Positions 10,051-19,040 of a DNA stretch of 64,000 bases are shown here, piece by piece. The notes beneath the pieces are model-generated. The model saw only the letters and a list, made by a program, of their open reading frames with translations, searched no databases and was not told the DNA's origin. The stretch is from Rubrobacter tropicus. GTDB taxonomy: Bacteria > Actinomycetota > Rubrobacteria > Rubrobacterales > Rubrobacteraceae. The translations under genes were made by a program, and so were the position numbers. How positions within the stretch are numbered: the first letter of the stretch is position 1; each line of letters starts with the position of its first letter. Location: the NCBI RefSeq assembly GCF_011492945.1, contig NZ_CP045119.1, forward strand, positions 2,170,001 through 2,234,000, written 5' to 3'.

Positions 10051-10356
10051 CTAGGGGAGGCGCGAGGATATGGCTTCCCGCGCCCTCGCCGCGCTCACGC
10101 CGCCCACAAAGACGGTCTTGTCCCTGGCCGAGGCGCCCCTGACCACGCGCGCCTCCGAGGGCGCCGCGCCGACGAGGCCGGCCAGGAAACGCTCGGCCTC
10201 GGCGTTTGCCTTGCCGCCGACGGGCGGGGCGGCGACTTTGAGCTTCAACGCCTCGGCACCGTACGCGCCCCGCAACTCCGTGCTCTTCGCCCCGGGCGAC
10301 ACCCGGAGCACGATGAGCACGCCGCCGTCTTTCTGGACGACATAGCCGTTACTCAC
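10051..10356 (-). CDS. yggU: DUF167/YggU family protein
   Basis: About 101 residues with the DUF167 pattern VSPGAKSTEL followed by LKLKVAAPPVGGKANAEAE and SARDKTV. The biochemical role is unknown; the family is widespread and often sits near yggT. The start is the GTG at 10356, overlapping the divIVA 3' end by eight bases; the much longer open frame upstream is a shadow of divIVA. It is followed after four bases by rluD. Confidence 0.9.
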   Translation of the reverse strand: MSNGYVVQKDGGVLIVLRVSPGAKSTELRGAYGAEALKLKVAAPPVGGKANAEAERFLAGLVGAAPSEARVVRGASARDKTVFVGGVSAARAREAISSRLP

Positions 10357-11464
10357 GCCTGCGCAGGAAACGGCTGGCCCGCGAGATGCGGCTGTCCCCG
10401 CCCTCCTTGCCGGAGGACTCCCGGTCGAAGAACTCGTGGGAGCTGCTCTCCTCGGCGAGCGTCGGCTCCTCCCGCTCGACCTCCTCGGACGCCCGGGGCT
10501 CCCCGACGGACGCGTCGTCGGTAGCACCTGCCGCGGAAGGTCCAGTCGCAGGCTCGTCCGCGACTGGACCTTCCGCCGCGGCCTCGTCCGGCCCAGCGGT
10601 CTCGGTGGACCACACGACCTCCGACTCGCTGCCTTCCGGCCGGTCGGCCTCCTGGTCGCCGGCGGCCGAATCGCCGGGCCTGAGCACCTGCGTCTCCTGC
10701 TCGTCGGCCGAAGCTTCTTCCGAAGGAGGCGGCCCGGCCAGGGGGCCGGTAGCCTGCGTCTCCTGCTCTTCCGGGGCGGCCGTGGGCTCGACCGCGGCGG
10801 CCGTCTCCGGTTCGATGCGCTGGGTCGAACCGGGATCTTCGAGGTCGGCCGCGTCCCCGGTAGTCCCGAAGGCCGGCTCATCCAGATCCGCAGCGGGCTC
10901 TTCCCTGGCGGCGGCCTCGCGGACCACGGCTATGGACTCGGTATCGAGCCGCTCACGTAGGGAGGCCTCTATCTCCCGCGCCGAGGAGACCTCCATGTTC
11001 TCCATCATTTCCATGTAGGTCTTCAAGAGGTGGCGGAAGTCGTTGGCGAAGCTCCTCTTCGCGTCCTGCAGCGCCTCGTAGGAGTCCTGGACCCTCTCTA
11101 TCCGCGCGGAGGAGTCGGCGAGCATCTGGTGGGAGCGGTTCTGGGCGTCCTTGACCGTAAACTCGGCCTCCCGCCTCGCGCTCTGGCGGACGTCCTCGGC
11201 CTCCCGGTTAGCGCTGCGGCGCAGGTCGTTCGCCGCCTGCTCGGCGTGGACGAGCGCCGCCCGTATGGAACCTTCGAGGTCCTCGAACTGCTGCAGGCGT
11301 TCGCGCAGGCTGTTCGTCTCCTCGCGCATCCTTTGGTTCTCGTTGTAGGTGCGCTCGAACTCGTCGGCGACCGTGTCGAGGAAGTCGTCGACCTGGTTCG
11401 CGTCGTAGCCGCGGAACCCGTTCCTGAACTCCTTGCGGCGAATGTCTATCGGTCGTATCGGCAT
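10349..11464 (-). CDS. divIVA: DivIVA-domain cell division/polar growth protein
   Basis: Curvature-sensing coiled-coil scaffold. The N-terminal membrane-binding segment (1-60) has IRRKEFRNGFRGYDANQVDD. Coiled coil runs to about residue 185, with heptads around RREAEFTVKDAQNRSHQ. The last 190 residues are a low-complexity acidic tail rich in E, A, T and P, ending in a basic ASRFLRRRE. The total of 371 residues is longer than Bacillus DivIVA, and the tail is the extra part. It lies between yggT and yggU in the classic sepF-yggT-divIVA block. Confidence 0.93.
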   Translation of the reverse strand: MPIRPIDIRRKEFRNGFRGYDANQVDDFLDTVADEFERTYNENQRMREETNSLRERLQQFEDLEGSIRAALVHAEQAANDLRRSANREAEDVRQSARREAEFTVKDAQNRSHQMLADSSARIERVQDSYEALQDAKRSFANDFRHLLKTYMEMMENMEVSSAREIEASLRERLDTESIAVVREAAAREEPAADLDEPAFGTTGDAADLEDPGSTQRIEPETAAAVEPTAAPEEQETQATGPLAGPPPSEEASADEQETQVLRPGDSAAGDQEADRPEGSESEVVWSTETAGPDEAAAEGPVADEPATGPSAAGATDDASVGEPRASEEVEREEPTLAEESSSHEFFDRESSGKEGGDSRISRASRFLRRRE

Positions 11465-11470
11465 CTCACA

Positions 11471-11809
11471 TCACCCCGTAACTGGTCCTATGAACTGAAC
11501 AATGATGATCTTGAGCAAAGTCCGGGCTATCGAGAGCCCGAAGATGGCGATTATCGGCGAGAGGTCTATCCCGAACCCGCCGAGCTGTAGCATGGGCACC
11601 CGGCTGCGTATCGGCATCAGTATCGGGTTCGCGACGGCCCTCACGGCGTCGAAGACGGCCTGCATGAAGGAGCTCGACGGGTAACCGGGGAACCAGGAGA
11701 ACAGGATCGACGCGATGATGAACCCGAAGAGGATGTAGAAAGCGTAGTCGACGAGCGTGGTGAGCAAACGCACGATGTCGTAGCCGAACGTCTGGAGCAG
11801 GGCCACCAT
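11471..11809 (-). CDS. yggT: YggT family integral membrane protein
   Basis: About 112 residues with two hydrophobic helices (about 8-40 and 80-108) separated by the loop YPSSSFMQAVFDAVRAV and the conserved NPILMPIRSRVP. A YggT domain, linked to osmotic tolerance and division clusters, exact function unknown. The ATG directly follows the proC TAG without a gap. Confidence 0.92.
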   Translation of the reverse strand: MVALLQTFGYDIVRLLTTLVDYAFYILFGFIIASILFSWFPGYPSSSFMQAVFDAVRAVANPILMPIRSRVPMLQLGGFGIDLSPIIAIFGLSIARTLLKIIIVQFIGPVTG

Positions 11810-12598
11810 CTACCCCCCGAGCCCCCGCGCCTGCTCTGTGGCGGCCTCGATGCCGTCGTGAACGGCGCCCACGAACCCCGCCTTCTCCATCGCCACGAAC
11901 GCCGCGGCCGTCGTCCCCCCCGGCGTCATGACCTCGTCGCGCACCTGGTGGGCGCTCCGGTCCTTGAGCAGCACCGCCGTCCCCCCTATCGTCTCCACGA
12001 CGAGCCTGCGGGCGACGTCGCGCGGGATGCCCTGGCGCACGCCCGCCTGTATCAGGGCGTCGGCGAAGAGGGCGACGTAGGCGGGCCCCGAGCCGTGCAG
12101 GGCGGTCGCAGCGTCGAAGAGGCGTTCGGGCAGCTCCATCACGTCCCCGACGTGGCGGAAGATCCCCATGACCTCCCCGAGCCTCTCCCTCCCGGCGTCG
12201 TTCGCCGTCACCACCGCGGACCCCAGCCCGACCGAGGCGCACACGTTGGGCATCACGCGCAACACCGCGGCACCCGCCGGCAGCCTGTCCGAGATGTTGG
12301 AGATGGTGACGCCGGCCGCGACGCTCGCCACGGCCTTGCCGCCTTCCGGGATCATCGCGGGTGAGATCTCCTCCATCACCATGCCCACGTCCCAGGGTTT
12401 GACGGCGACGAAGACCAGGTCGCTGCGCTCTGCTACTTCCAGGTTGGATGAGACGGTGTTGACGCCCGCCTTCTCGAAGGCGCCGAGTTGCTCTTTATGG
12501 ATGTCGCTCGCGGAGAGTTCGAACTCGCCCGACTCGGCCAGCCTGAGGAGGAGGGAGCCCCCGATCTTGCCAACCCCGATGATGCCGACCTTCTGCAA
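11810..12598 (-). CDS. proC: Pyrroline-5-carboxylate reductase
   Basis: Last step of proline synthesis: reduces 1-pyrroline-5-carboxylate with NAD(P)H. 262 residues; N-terminal Rossmann motif VGIIGVGKIGGSLL, SVAAGV, RVMPNVCA, and the C-terminal signature of the family (VMTPGGTTAAAF). Located between sepF and yggT, a common Gram-positive arrangement where proC rides in the division cluster. Confidence 0.95.
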   Translation of the reverse strand: MQKVGIIGVGKIGGSLLLRLAESGEFELSASDIHKEQLGAFEKAGVNTVSSNLEVAERSDLVFVAVKPWDVGMVMEEISPAMIPEGGKAVASVAAGVTISNISDRLPAGAAVLRVMPNVCASVGLGSAVVTANDAGRERLGEVMGIFRHVGDVMELPERLFDAATALHGSGPAYVALFADALIQAGVRQGIPRDVARRLVVETIGGTAVLLKDRSAHQVRDEVMTPGGTTAAAFVAMEKAGFVGAVHDGIEAATEQARGLGG

Positions 12599-12613
12599 AT
12601 CCCCCCTCGGCCC

Positions 12614-13195
12614 TTAGAGCTGGTTGAAGAACGCCCGCTCGGCGATGCGCTTGCGCTCCTCGGCGCTGACCTCGACGTCGCGCGGCGTGAGCAGAAAGAC
12701 CCTGTTGGCGACGGACTGGATGTTGCCGTCCATCGCGTACGTCAGCCCGGAGCAGAAATCCACCATCCGCCGGGAGAGGTCGCCGTCGACGTTCTGGAGG
12801 TTCAGGATGACGGGCTGCTGGCGCTTGTAGCGGTCGGCCAGGCTCTGGGCGTCGTTGAAGCTCGCCGGCTCGACCACGCTCACGCGGGTCGGACGCTGGT
12901 CGGGGACGGGACGCAGATGTGACGGCTGCTGGCTCTGGCCCGCGTAGCGGTCGCCGCCGCGGCCGGGTCCCTCGCTGCCGAAGAGGTCGCCGAGGGAGGT
13001 GCCGAAGGCGGACGAGCGCTCCGAGCGTCCGAGGCGCCTGACCGTAGGTCCCGGCTCACCGCCGCGCGACCCGTTCGCGTACGCCTCGTTCGCGTAGCGG
13101 CGGTCCTCTTCCTCTTCTTCCTCGTAGTAGTCGTCCTCGTCGACACCGAACCCGAACCAGGCTGCGATCCGGTCCAGTCGGTCCCTAACTCCCAT
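12614..13195 (-). CDS. sepF: Cell division protein SepF
   Basis: Membrane anchor and bundler of FtsZ filaments. 193 residues from the ATG at 13195, chosen because AGGAGG lies four bases upstream and the first residues then form the amphipathic membrane helix (VRDRLDRIAAWFG). An acidic linker (about 20-35) and a Gly/Ser-rich linker precede the globular SepF domain (about 100-185) with VVEPASFNDAQSLADR, VILNLQNVD, DFCSGLTYA and VFLLTP. It overlaps the yggS stop by 11 bases. Confidence 0.95.
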   Translation of the reverse strand: MGVRDRLDRIAAWFGFGVDEDDYYEEEEEEDRRYANEAYANGSRGGEPGPTVRRLGRSERSSAFGTSLGDLFGSEGPGRGGDRYAGQSQQPSHLRPVPDQRPTRVSVVEPASFNDAQSLADRYKRQQPVILNLQNVDGDLSRRMVDFCSGLTYAMDGNIQSVANRVFLLTPRDVEVSAEERKRIAERAFFNQL

Positions 13196-13913
13196 CTTGC
13201 CTCCTAACGGGCCCATCCTCTTCTATTAGCATCCGCCCGATCCTGACCACAGTGGCGCCCTCTTCGACGGCCACCTCGTAGTCGCTGCTCATTCCCATGG
13301 AGAGCTCGGAGAGATCGAAGTGCGGGCTCCAGCTTCCGCGTAGCCTATCACGGATGGTCCTCAATTTCGCGAAAACATAACGCACCCGCTCGGGGTCTTC
13401 AACCAACGGCGCCAGCGTCATAAACCCCCGCGCCCGTACCCTCCCCCCCGTACCCGCCGCGGCCTCGAGCAGGCGTTCCACCTCGTCCTCCCCGACCCCG
13501 TACTTGGACTCCTCGCCTGAGACGTTGACCTGGAAGAGGACCTCGATCCCACCCTCGGGCGCCCTTCCTGCCAGCTCCTCCACGAGCCGCACCGAGTCGA
13601 CCGAGTGGATCAGCCTAACCCTCGGCGCCACGATCTTCGCCTTACGCCGCTGCAGATGCCCTATAAAGTGCCACTCGAACGCGTCCCCGAACATCTCCTG
13701 CTTCTGGACCAAATCTTCCGCCCGGTTCTCACCCAAGAGGTCCGCGCCCACGGCCGCGAGCGCCCCTATCTGCTCCGGCGCGTAGTACTTGCTCGCGACG
13801 AGCACCCGCGTCTCGCCGGCCCCCCGTCCGGACCTTTCGAGCGCCCCGGCCAGGTTCTCGCGCACGCGGTCGAGCCTCTCCCGGATTCCGGCCTCCGTAA
13901 CCGGCGTCGTCAT
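13185..13913 (-). CDS. yggS: YggS family PLP homeostasis protein
   Basis: Pyridoxal-phosphate-binding protein of the alanine racemase fold type III family, important for vitamin B6 and amino acid homeostasis. About 242 residues; the PLP lysine is in VASKYYAPEQI (Lys 42), followed by LLGENRAED, WHFIGHLQRRKAK and the C-terminal SMGMSSDYEVAVEEGA. Start is the ATG at 13913, which shares ATGA with the pgeF stop; upstream frame is a shadow. Confidence 0.95.
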   Translation of the reverse strand: MTTPVTEAGIRERLDRVRENLAGALERSGRGAGETRVLVASKYYAPEQIGALAAVGADLLGENRAEDLVQKQEMFGDAFEWHFIGHLQRRKAKIVAPRVRLIHSVDSVRLVEELAGRAPEGGIEVLFQVNVSGEESKYGVGEDEVERLLEAAAGTGGRVRARGFMTLAPLVEDPERVRYVFAKLRTIRDRLRGSWSPHFDLSELSMGMSSDYEVAVEEGATVVRIGRMLIEEDGPVRRQDGS

Positions 13914-14674
13914 CGCCCCACCTTCACGACCGCGGCCAGGCTCCGCCCGGTCGCGGGCTTCTGCTTGCGGTGGGAGAAGAACAGGTCGGGCCGGCAACCG
14001 GTGCAGAGCCCGAGATCGGTTACCTCCACCCCGGAGCGTTCGAGGTCCGTCCTGATCGCCCCCGGCAGAGACAGGTTCCGCCCCGACACCACACCGTCCC
14101 CGAACTCGGCCGCGAAGGCCCCGGCCAACTCTTCCGACACCTCGTAGCAGCAGCCCCGGATGCACGGCCCTATATATGCCCGCTTCGCTCCAACGGCCAT
14201 CCTGCCAGCCGCCTTGCCGGAGATACCCGCCAGCGTCCCGCGCCAGCCGGAGTGGATCATAGCCACCTCGTCCTGACCGACCAGGGCCACGGGCACGCAG
14301 TCCGCGACGGCCACGTTGAGGGAGAGCCCCTCCGTGGAGGTAACGAGCGCGTCTGCCTCGCCGGCGAACCCGCCCTCGGTGACGCGAAGCACGCCGTCCC
14401 CGGCCACCTGCTTTACCCAGGCGGACGGCCCGCCGCCCAGGGCTTCGCGAATCGTTGAGATGTTCCCCGCGACGGCGTCAGGGTCGTCGCCGACTTTCAC
14501 CGAGACGTTGAGCGAGTCGAACGGCGGCCGGGAGACGCCGCCGAGGCGGGTGAAGAAGAAGACCTTTGCCCCCTCGGGTCCGGGTTGCGGGGAGACGTAG
14601 ACGGCGCCCCCGGCCGCCGTGTGGGTGGCGGCGGGGGCGCCGTCGTGCAGAAGGTTCGAGATGCGCGCGCGCAC
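13910..14674 (-). CDS. pgeF: Peptidoglycan editing factor PgeF (YfiH/laccase-domain)
   Basis: Purine nucleoside phosphorylase/laccase-domain family protein; PgeF removes L-Ser mis-incorporated into muropeptides. About 254 residues. Metal-ligand motifs are present: VAVADCVPV, MIHSGWRGT and YIGPCIRGCCYEV. FFTRLGGVS marks the N-terminus. Its place between ftsZ and yggS in a division cluster is typical of Gram-positives. It is followed by yggS with a four-base overlap. Confidence 0.92.
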   Translation of the reverse strand: MRARISNLLHDGAPAATHTAAGGAVYVSPQPGPEGAKVFFFTRLGGVSRPPFDSLNVSVKVGDDPDAVAGNISTIREALGGGPSAWVKQVAGDGVLRVTEGGFAGEADALVTSTEGLSLNVAVADCVPVALVGQDEVAMIHSGWRGTLAGISGKAAGRMAVGAKRAYIGPCIRGCCYEVSEELAGAFAAEFGDGVVSGRNLSLPGAIRTDLERSGVEVTDLGLCTGCRPDLFFSHRKQKPATGRSLAAVVKVGR

Positions 14675-14691
14675 GCTCCCTGGGGCCGCGG

Positions 14692-15767
14692 CTACCTGCG
14701 CCGCAGGAAGGCCGGGATGTCCAGGACGTCCCCCTCGCCGGAGCCGCCGACGGGCTGCTCCTCCTCGCGCGGCTGCTGCGGCTCGGCGACCGCCCGCTCC
14801 GATCGGCGCTGGTTCGCCAGCCGCTGGTCGAAGCCTGTCGCGATCACCGTAACGCTCACCCGGTCGCCGTAGGCGTCGTCGATAACGGCGCCGAAGATCA
14901 GGTTCGCGTCCTGGTGCGCGGCGTTGTGCACGATCTCGGCCGCCTCGTTCACCTCGAACAGGCCCAACTCGGGCCCCCCGGTAATGTTCAAGATGATCCC
15001 GGTGGCCCCCTCTATGCTGGCCTCCAGCAAGGGGCTGGAGATCGCGGTCTTGGCGGCCTCGGAACCGCGGCTCTCGCTGGTCGACTCACCGATGCCCATG
15101 AGCGCGGAGCCTGAGTTGTGCATGATCGTGCGCACGTCCGCGAAGTCCAAATTGATGAGGCCCGGCACCGTGATGAGGTCCGTGATGCCCTGCACACCCT
15201 TCCTCAGGATGTCGTCGGCCATCTTGAACGCGTCCATCATGCTGGTCCGCTTCTCGGCGACCTGAAGGAGCCTGTCGTTCGGGATGATGATGAGCGAATC
15301 GACGTTCTCCTTGAGGCGCTTGATGCCCTCCTCGGCGTAAGTCGAACGGCGACGCCCCTCGAAGGCGAAGGGCCGCGTGACCACGCCCACGGTAAGCGCT
15401 CCGGAATCTCGTGCGATCTTGGCGACGACGGGAGCGGCGCCGGTGCCGGTGCCGCCGCCCTTGCCCGCGGTGACGAAGACCATGTCGGCGCCGCGGAGGG
15501 CCTCCTCGATCTCGGCCTTATTCTCCTCGGCCGCCTCCATCCCGATCTTCGGGTCGGCGCCGGCGCCGAGGCCGCGCGTGATCTTCTCGCCTATGTGGAT
15601 CTTCTGGTCCGCGTCGCACATCTGCAGCGCCTGCGCGTCCGTGTTTACCGCTATGAACTCGACCCCCTGCAGACCGGAGTTGATCATGCGGTTCACGGCG
15701 TTTGTCCCGCCCCGCCGATGCCCACAACCTTTATGACCGCCAAGTAGTTCGTCGCCGCGTCCAGCAC
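14692..15767 (-). CDS. ftsZ: Cell division GTPase FtsZ (apparent one-base frameshift near the start)
   Basis: Tubulin-like GTPase forming the Z ring. The body is complete: nucleotide loop [14 protein letters not shown]7 loop [12 protein letters not shown], and the C-terminal conserved peptide [12 protein letters not shown] that binds FtsA and SepF. The first 20 residues ([20 protein letters not shown]) are encoded from a GTG at 15767 with GGAGGG eight bases upstream. They lie one frame off: at 15706-15708 a G run on the coding strand is one base short, so GIGGAG runs into a stop instead of TNAVNRM. Restoring one base gives about 358 residues. Annotators that ignore this would start at 15696. 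Confidence 0.93.
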
Positions 15768-15812
15768 TTCTCTAACCCTCCATCGCACGCTCTCCGGGGG
15801 CTCGCCGGTCCA

Positions 15813-17012
15813 TCATCCCCGGAACCAGCCCTTAACCGCCTCCACTATGCTACCAAAACTGGTAATTCCTGCACCTTTACCCTTCGGTGCAGGGTCACCG
15901 TCGCGGGCCGCGAAGTATAGCAGACCTACAGACGTCGAGTACTGAGGCTTCTGTACAGGTTTAATCTCGCCCCTGACGCGCAGGGGCGTCGCCCGCTGGA
16001 CGCGCATCCCGAGGATATCCTCGGCCAGCTCCGGCATTCCGGCGAGCAGCGAGCCGCCGCCGGTGAGCGCGACGCCGCCCGGCAGGAGGTGGCGGGTGTT
16101 GGTCGCGTCCAGGGTATCGCGGACGTACTCGAGCACCTCGCGGGCCCTGTACTCCAGGATCTGGCTGACGAAATTCGCGTTGTAGTGGCGGTCTTCGAGC
16201 TTGACGGCGGCGACGGAATCCACGGTCGTCGAGAGGACCGTCCCGTAACGGAGCTTCAAGTCTTCGGCGGTGTGCTGCGGGACTTTCAACCCGTAAGCGA
16301 CGTCGGAGGTGAAGCTCTCGCCGCCCAGGGGTATGACGGCCGTGTGCGTCAGCGCGCCGCGCATGAAGGTCGCGATGTCGGTGGTGCCGCCGCCGATGTC
16401 CACGAGCGCCACGCCCGCCTCACGGTCCGACTCGTGCAGGCAGGCCTCCGCGGAGGCGAGGGGCTCCAACGCGACGCGCGAGACCTTTACGCCGCAGTCC
16501 TCGACCGCGCGCAGGAGGTTCTGGATGCTGCTGACGGCCCCGCAGACGACGTGGGCGCGCATCGTCACCTTGCGGGCGGCGAGGCCTATGGGGTTCTTGA
16601 CGCCCTCGGAGCCGTCGAGGACGTAACCGCGGGGGACGACGTGGATGATCCGCTCGTCCTCGTGCAGTTCTATTTGCCGCGCTTCCTGCTCAAGTTTCTT
16701 CAAGAACCGTTCGTTCACCGTGAGGTTCCGGCTCCGGTTGAGGAGGGTGACCTCGGTGTTGAACGACGAGATGTGGCTTCCGGCGATACCGACGCTCACC
16801 TGACCGCCGCGCACGCCGCAGGCCTCCATCGCTTCCGCGATCGACTCCGCCGCCGCCTGGCGGTCCACCACCACGCCCCGCTTGAGCCCGTAGCTCGGCG
16901 CCTCCCCTATGGAGAGGACCTCGGCCCACCCGCGACGCGCGTCCACGCGCCCCGCGACGGCGACGATCTTCGTGGTGCCGACGTCGATACCGTAAACGAG
17001 AGAGGGCGCCAA
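15813..17012 (-). CDS. ftsA: Cell division protein FtsA
   Basis: Actin-like ATPase that tethers FtsZ to the membrane. 399 residues: phosphate-1 motif YGIDVGTTKIVAVAG, the SHS2 (1C) subdomain around 85-165, phosphate-2 VALVDIGGGTTDIA, adenosine motif VALTGGGSLL, and a C-terminal amphipathic helix VEAVKGWFRG. Start TTG at 17012 with GGAGGGG upstream. Most actinobacteria lack FtsA and rely on SepF, so its presence here is a lineage clue. Confidence 0.95.
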   Translation of the reverse strand: MAPSLVYGIDVGTTKIVAVAGRVDARRGWAEVLSIGEAPSYGLKRGVVVDRQAAAESIAEAMEACGVRGGQVSVGIAGSHISSFNTEVTLLNRSRNLTVNERFLKKLEQEARQIELHEDERIIHVVPRGYVLDGSEGVKNPIGLAARKVTMRAHVVCGAVSSIQNLLRAVEDCGVKVSRVALEPLASAEACLHESDREAGVALVDIGGGTTDIATFMRGALTHTAVIPLGGESFTSDVAYGLKVPQHTAEDLKLRYGTVLSTTVDSVAAVKLEDRHYNANFVSQILEYRAREVLEYVRDTLDATNTRHLLPGGVALTGGGSLLAGMPELAEDILGMRVQRATPLRVRGEIKPVQKPQYSTSVGLLYFAARDGDPAPKGKGAGITSFGSIVEAVKGWFRG

Positions 17013-17018
17013 GATCCG

Positions 17019-17682
17019 CTACCCCTCCGTCCCGCCGCCGGCCCCGCTCGCGACCACGATTCTCTCCCGCGAGCGGAGGTCGAGGACGGATGTCCCGGGA
17101 TGCCGTCCCATTACTTCCCGCAACGCGCGGGCCTGTTCGGCGGTGACCTCACCGGAGAAGACGACCCGGCGGCCCTCGACGGTCGCCTCGAAACCGGCGG
17201 CGCCGGCCTCTTCGAGCCCCTCCATCTCTAGGCCGTTCTCCCTCAAGACCCTCCCGAACCTCAAGACGTCCTCTACCTGGTCCCGATCCAACTCCACCCT
17301 GCTCAAAACCGCCCCCCGAGCCCAGGCAACTCCGTGCCGTCCAACGCCAGAACCTTACGCTCCCCGATACCTCGGCATCGAGCACGGCCCGCCGTTCCTC
17401 AACCTGAACGGTAACTATACCGGATTCGTAATTCTCGGTCACCTCGGCACCCTCGACCCAAGGGTTAGCTTCCACCTTGCGCTCCAGGCGCTCCTCGTTG
17501 AGGGTCAGCAGGCTTGCGTGCTCGGAGACGGCGTCCCAGGCGTCGGATTCCGAGTACATGTTGGCGCCTTGGACGCGGATTCCGGCAACGGGGGAGGCGA
17601 GGTAGGCCACGATCAGGACGAGCAGCGTCGTCGCCACCGCGACGACCACGGAGACGAGGATCGAGCGCAGGTGGGAGGTCAC
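17019..17682 (-). CDS. ftsQ: Cell division protein FtsQ/DivIB (two apparent one-base frameshifts)
   Basis: Bitopic septum protein. A GTG at 17682 begins a short cytoplasmic N-terminus and one membrane helix (VSVVVAVATTLLVLIVAYLA). A POTRA domain follows, with GIRVQGANMYSESDAWDAV, LERKVEANPWVEGAEV and TVQVEERRAVLDAEV. Then the frame is lost twice. G runs at 17362-17365 and 17312-17317 are each one short. Adding one base to each restores ERKVLALDGTELPGLGGAVL and joins a 95-residue downstream frame (RVELDRDQVEDVLRFGRV to VLDLRSRERIVVAS) that is the FtsQ C-terminal domain. The repaired protein has about 221 residues. The apparent small gene at 17019-17306 is therefore not separate. Confidence 0.85.
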
Positions 17683-17687
17683 GGTCT

Positions 17688-19040
17688 CTATTGCGGGGCC
17701 TCCAGCAGTTCGAGCAGCTCCTCCCCGACCTGCGAGACGTCGCCGGCGCCGAGCGTCAGGACCAGGTCGCCCGGTTCGGAGACTTCGCGCAGGACGCGGG
17801 GGATGACGTCCTGCTGGGGGAGGTAGAAGACCTCGGGGTGGTTCGGGGTCTCGCAGATGGAGTCGACTATGAGCTTCCCGTTGACCCCCGGCTGGGGCAT
17901 CTCCCCCGCCCCGTAGACCTCCGTTACGACGACCGCGTCGGCCGACCCGAACGACCCGCCGAACTCTCTGTGCAGGGCCCTGGTGCGAGAGTAGCGGTGG
18001 GGTTGGAAGACCGCGATCACACGCCCTTCGCCCACCGTCGAGCGCGCGGCGTCGAGTGTGGCCGAAAGCTCGGTCGGGTGGTGGGCGTAGTCGTCGACGA
18101 CGCGAACCTCGGCCCGCTCCCCCTTGAGCTGGAACCGCCGCCTCACCCCGCCGAAACCGGACAGCGTGCGCGCGGCTTGTAGCGCGTCGTGCCCGAGCCA
18201 GCGGGCCGTCGCGGCGGCTGCCAGGGAATTGAGCACGTTGTGACGCCCGTAGACCCCGAGCTCGACCGTCCCCGTCTCCTCGCCGCTCTCGAAGAGCGTG
18301 TAGCTGTTCGGGCCGAGCACCTCGGCCCGCAGGTCGCCGCCCGAGATACCGTACGTGGTCGAAGGGCACGGGGCTTCAGACGCCAGTTGCAGGCAGACGG
18401 GGTCGTCCGCGCAGGTGACGAGGTGGCCGTCCGGCGGGAGGGCGGCGAGGAAGGCCGAGAAGGTCTCCACCACGTCTTCCAGGGAGGAGTAGAAGTCCGG
18501 GTGGTCGAACTCGACGTTCGTGACGACGGCAACCTGGGGGCGCAGGTAGAGGAAGGAGCGGTCGCTCTCGTCCGCCTCGGCGACGACGAGGTCCGAGCGG
18601 CCGAAGGCGACGTTGCTCCCTATGTCGTTCAGTTCGCCGCCGATTAGGGCCGTCGGGTTCTCGCCGAGGGACTTCAGGGCGTGGGCCGTCATGCTCGTCG
18701 TGGTCGTCTTGCCGTGGGTGCCCGCGACGGCGACGCTTCGGCCGCCTTCCAGGATAGAGGCAAGGGCCGCGGCGCGGGGGAGGATCGGGATCGAGCGCCG
18801 GCGGGCCTCCAGGAGCTCGGGGTTCGTCTTGGGGATGGCCGTCGAGATCACCACCTGATCCGCCTCCCCGACTTGCCCCGTGTCGTGCCCTATGTAGACG
18901 GTGACGCCGGCCTCCCGGAGCCTCCTCGTGTACGCGGACTCCTTGAGGTCCGACCCCGATACGTAGTGCCCCCGGCTCTTGAGGACCTCGGCTATGCCAC
19001 TCATACCGGCCCCGCCGATGCCTATCATGTGGATTCTCAA
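17688..19040 (-). CDS. murC: UDP-N-acetylmuramate--L-alanine ligase
   Basis: ATP-dependent ligase adding the first amino acid of the peptidoglycan stem. 450 residues. N-terminal UDP-binding motif HMIGIGGAGMSGIA, P-loop VAGTHGKTTTTSM, EADESDRSF, then the NTPase/C-terminal parts with VYGRHNVLNSLAA and VVDDYAHHPTEL. TTG start shares TTGA with the murG stop. Order murG-murC-ftsQ is conserved in actinobacteria. Confidence 0.97.
   Translation of the reverse strand: MRIHMIGIGGAGMSGIAEVLKSRGHYVSGSDLKESAYTRRLREAGVTVYIGHDTGQVGEADQVVISTAIPKTNPELLEARRRSIPILPRAAALASILEGGRSVAVAGTHGKTTTTSMTAHALKSLGENPTALIGGELNDIGSNVAFGRSDLVVAEADESDRSFLYLRPQVAVVTNVEFDHPDFYSSLEDVVETFSAFLAALPPDGHLVTCADDPVCLQLASEAPCPSTTYGISGGDLRAEVLGPNSYTLFESGEETGTVELGVYGRHNVLNSLAAAATARWLGHDALQAARTLSGFGGVRRRFQLKGERAEVRVVDDYAHHPTELSATLDAARSTVGEGRVIAVFQPHRYSRTRALHREFGGSFGSADAVVVTEVYGAGEMPQPGVNGKLIVDSICETPNHPEVFYLPQQDVIPRVLREVSEPGDLVLTLGAGDVSQVGEELLELLEAPQ

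Noticed and set aside
17019-17306. Possible small unknown gene between ftsQ and ftsA
   Set aside because: Two one-base repairs upstream join it to FtsQ, and its sequence fits the FtsQ C-terminal domain.
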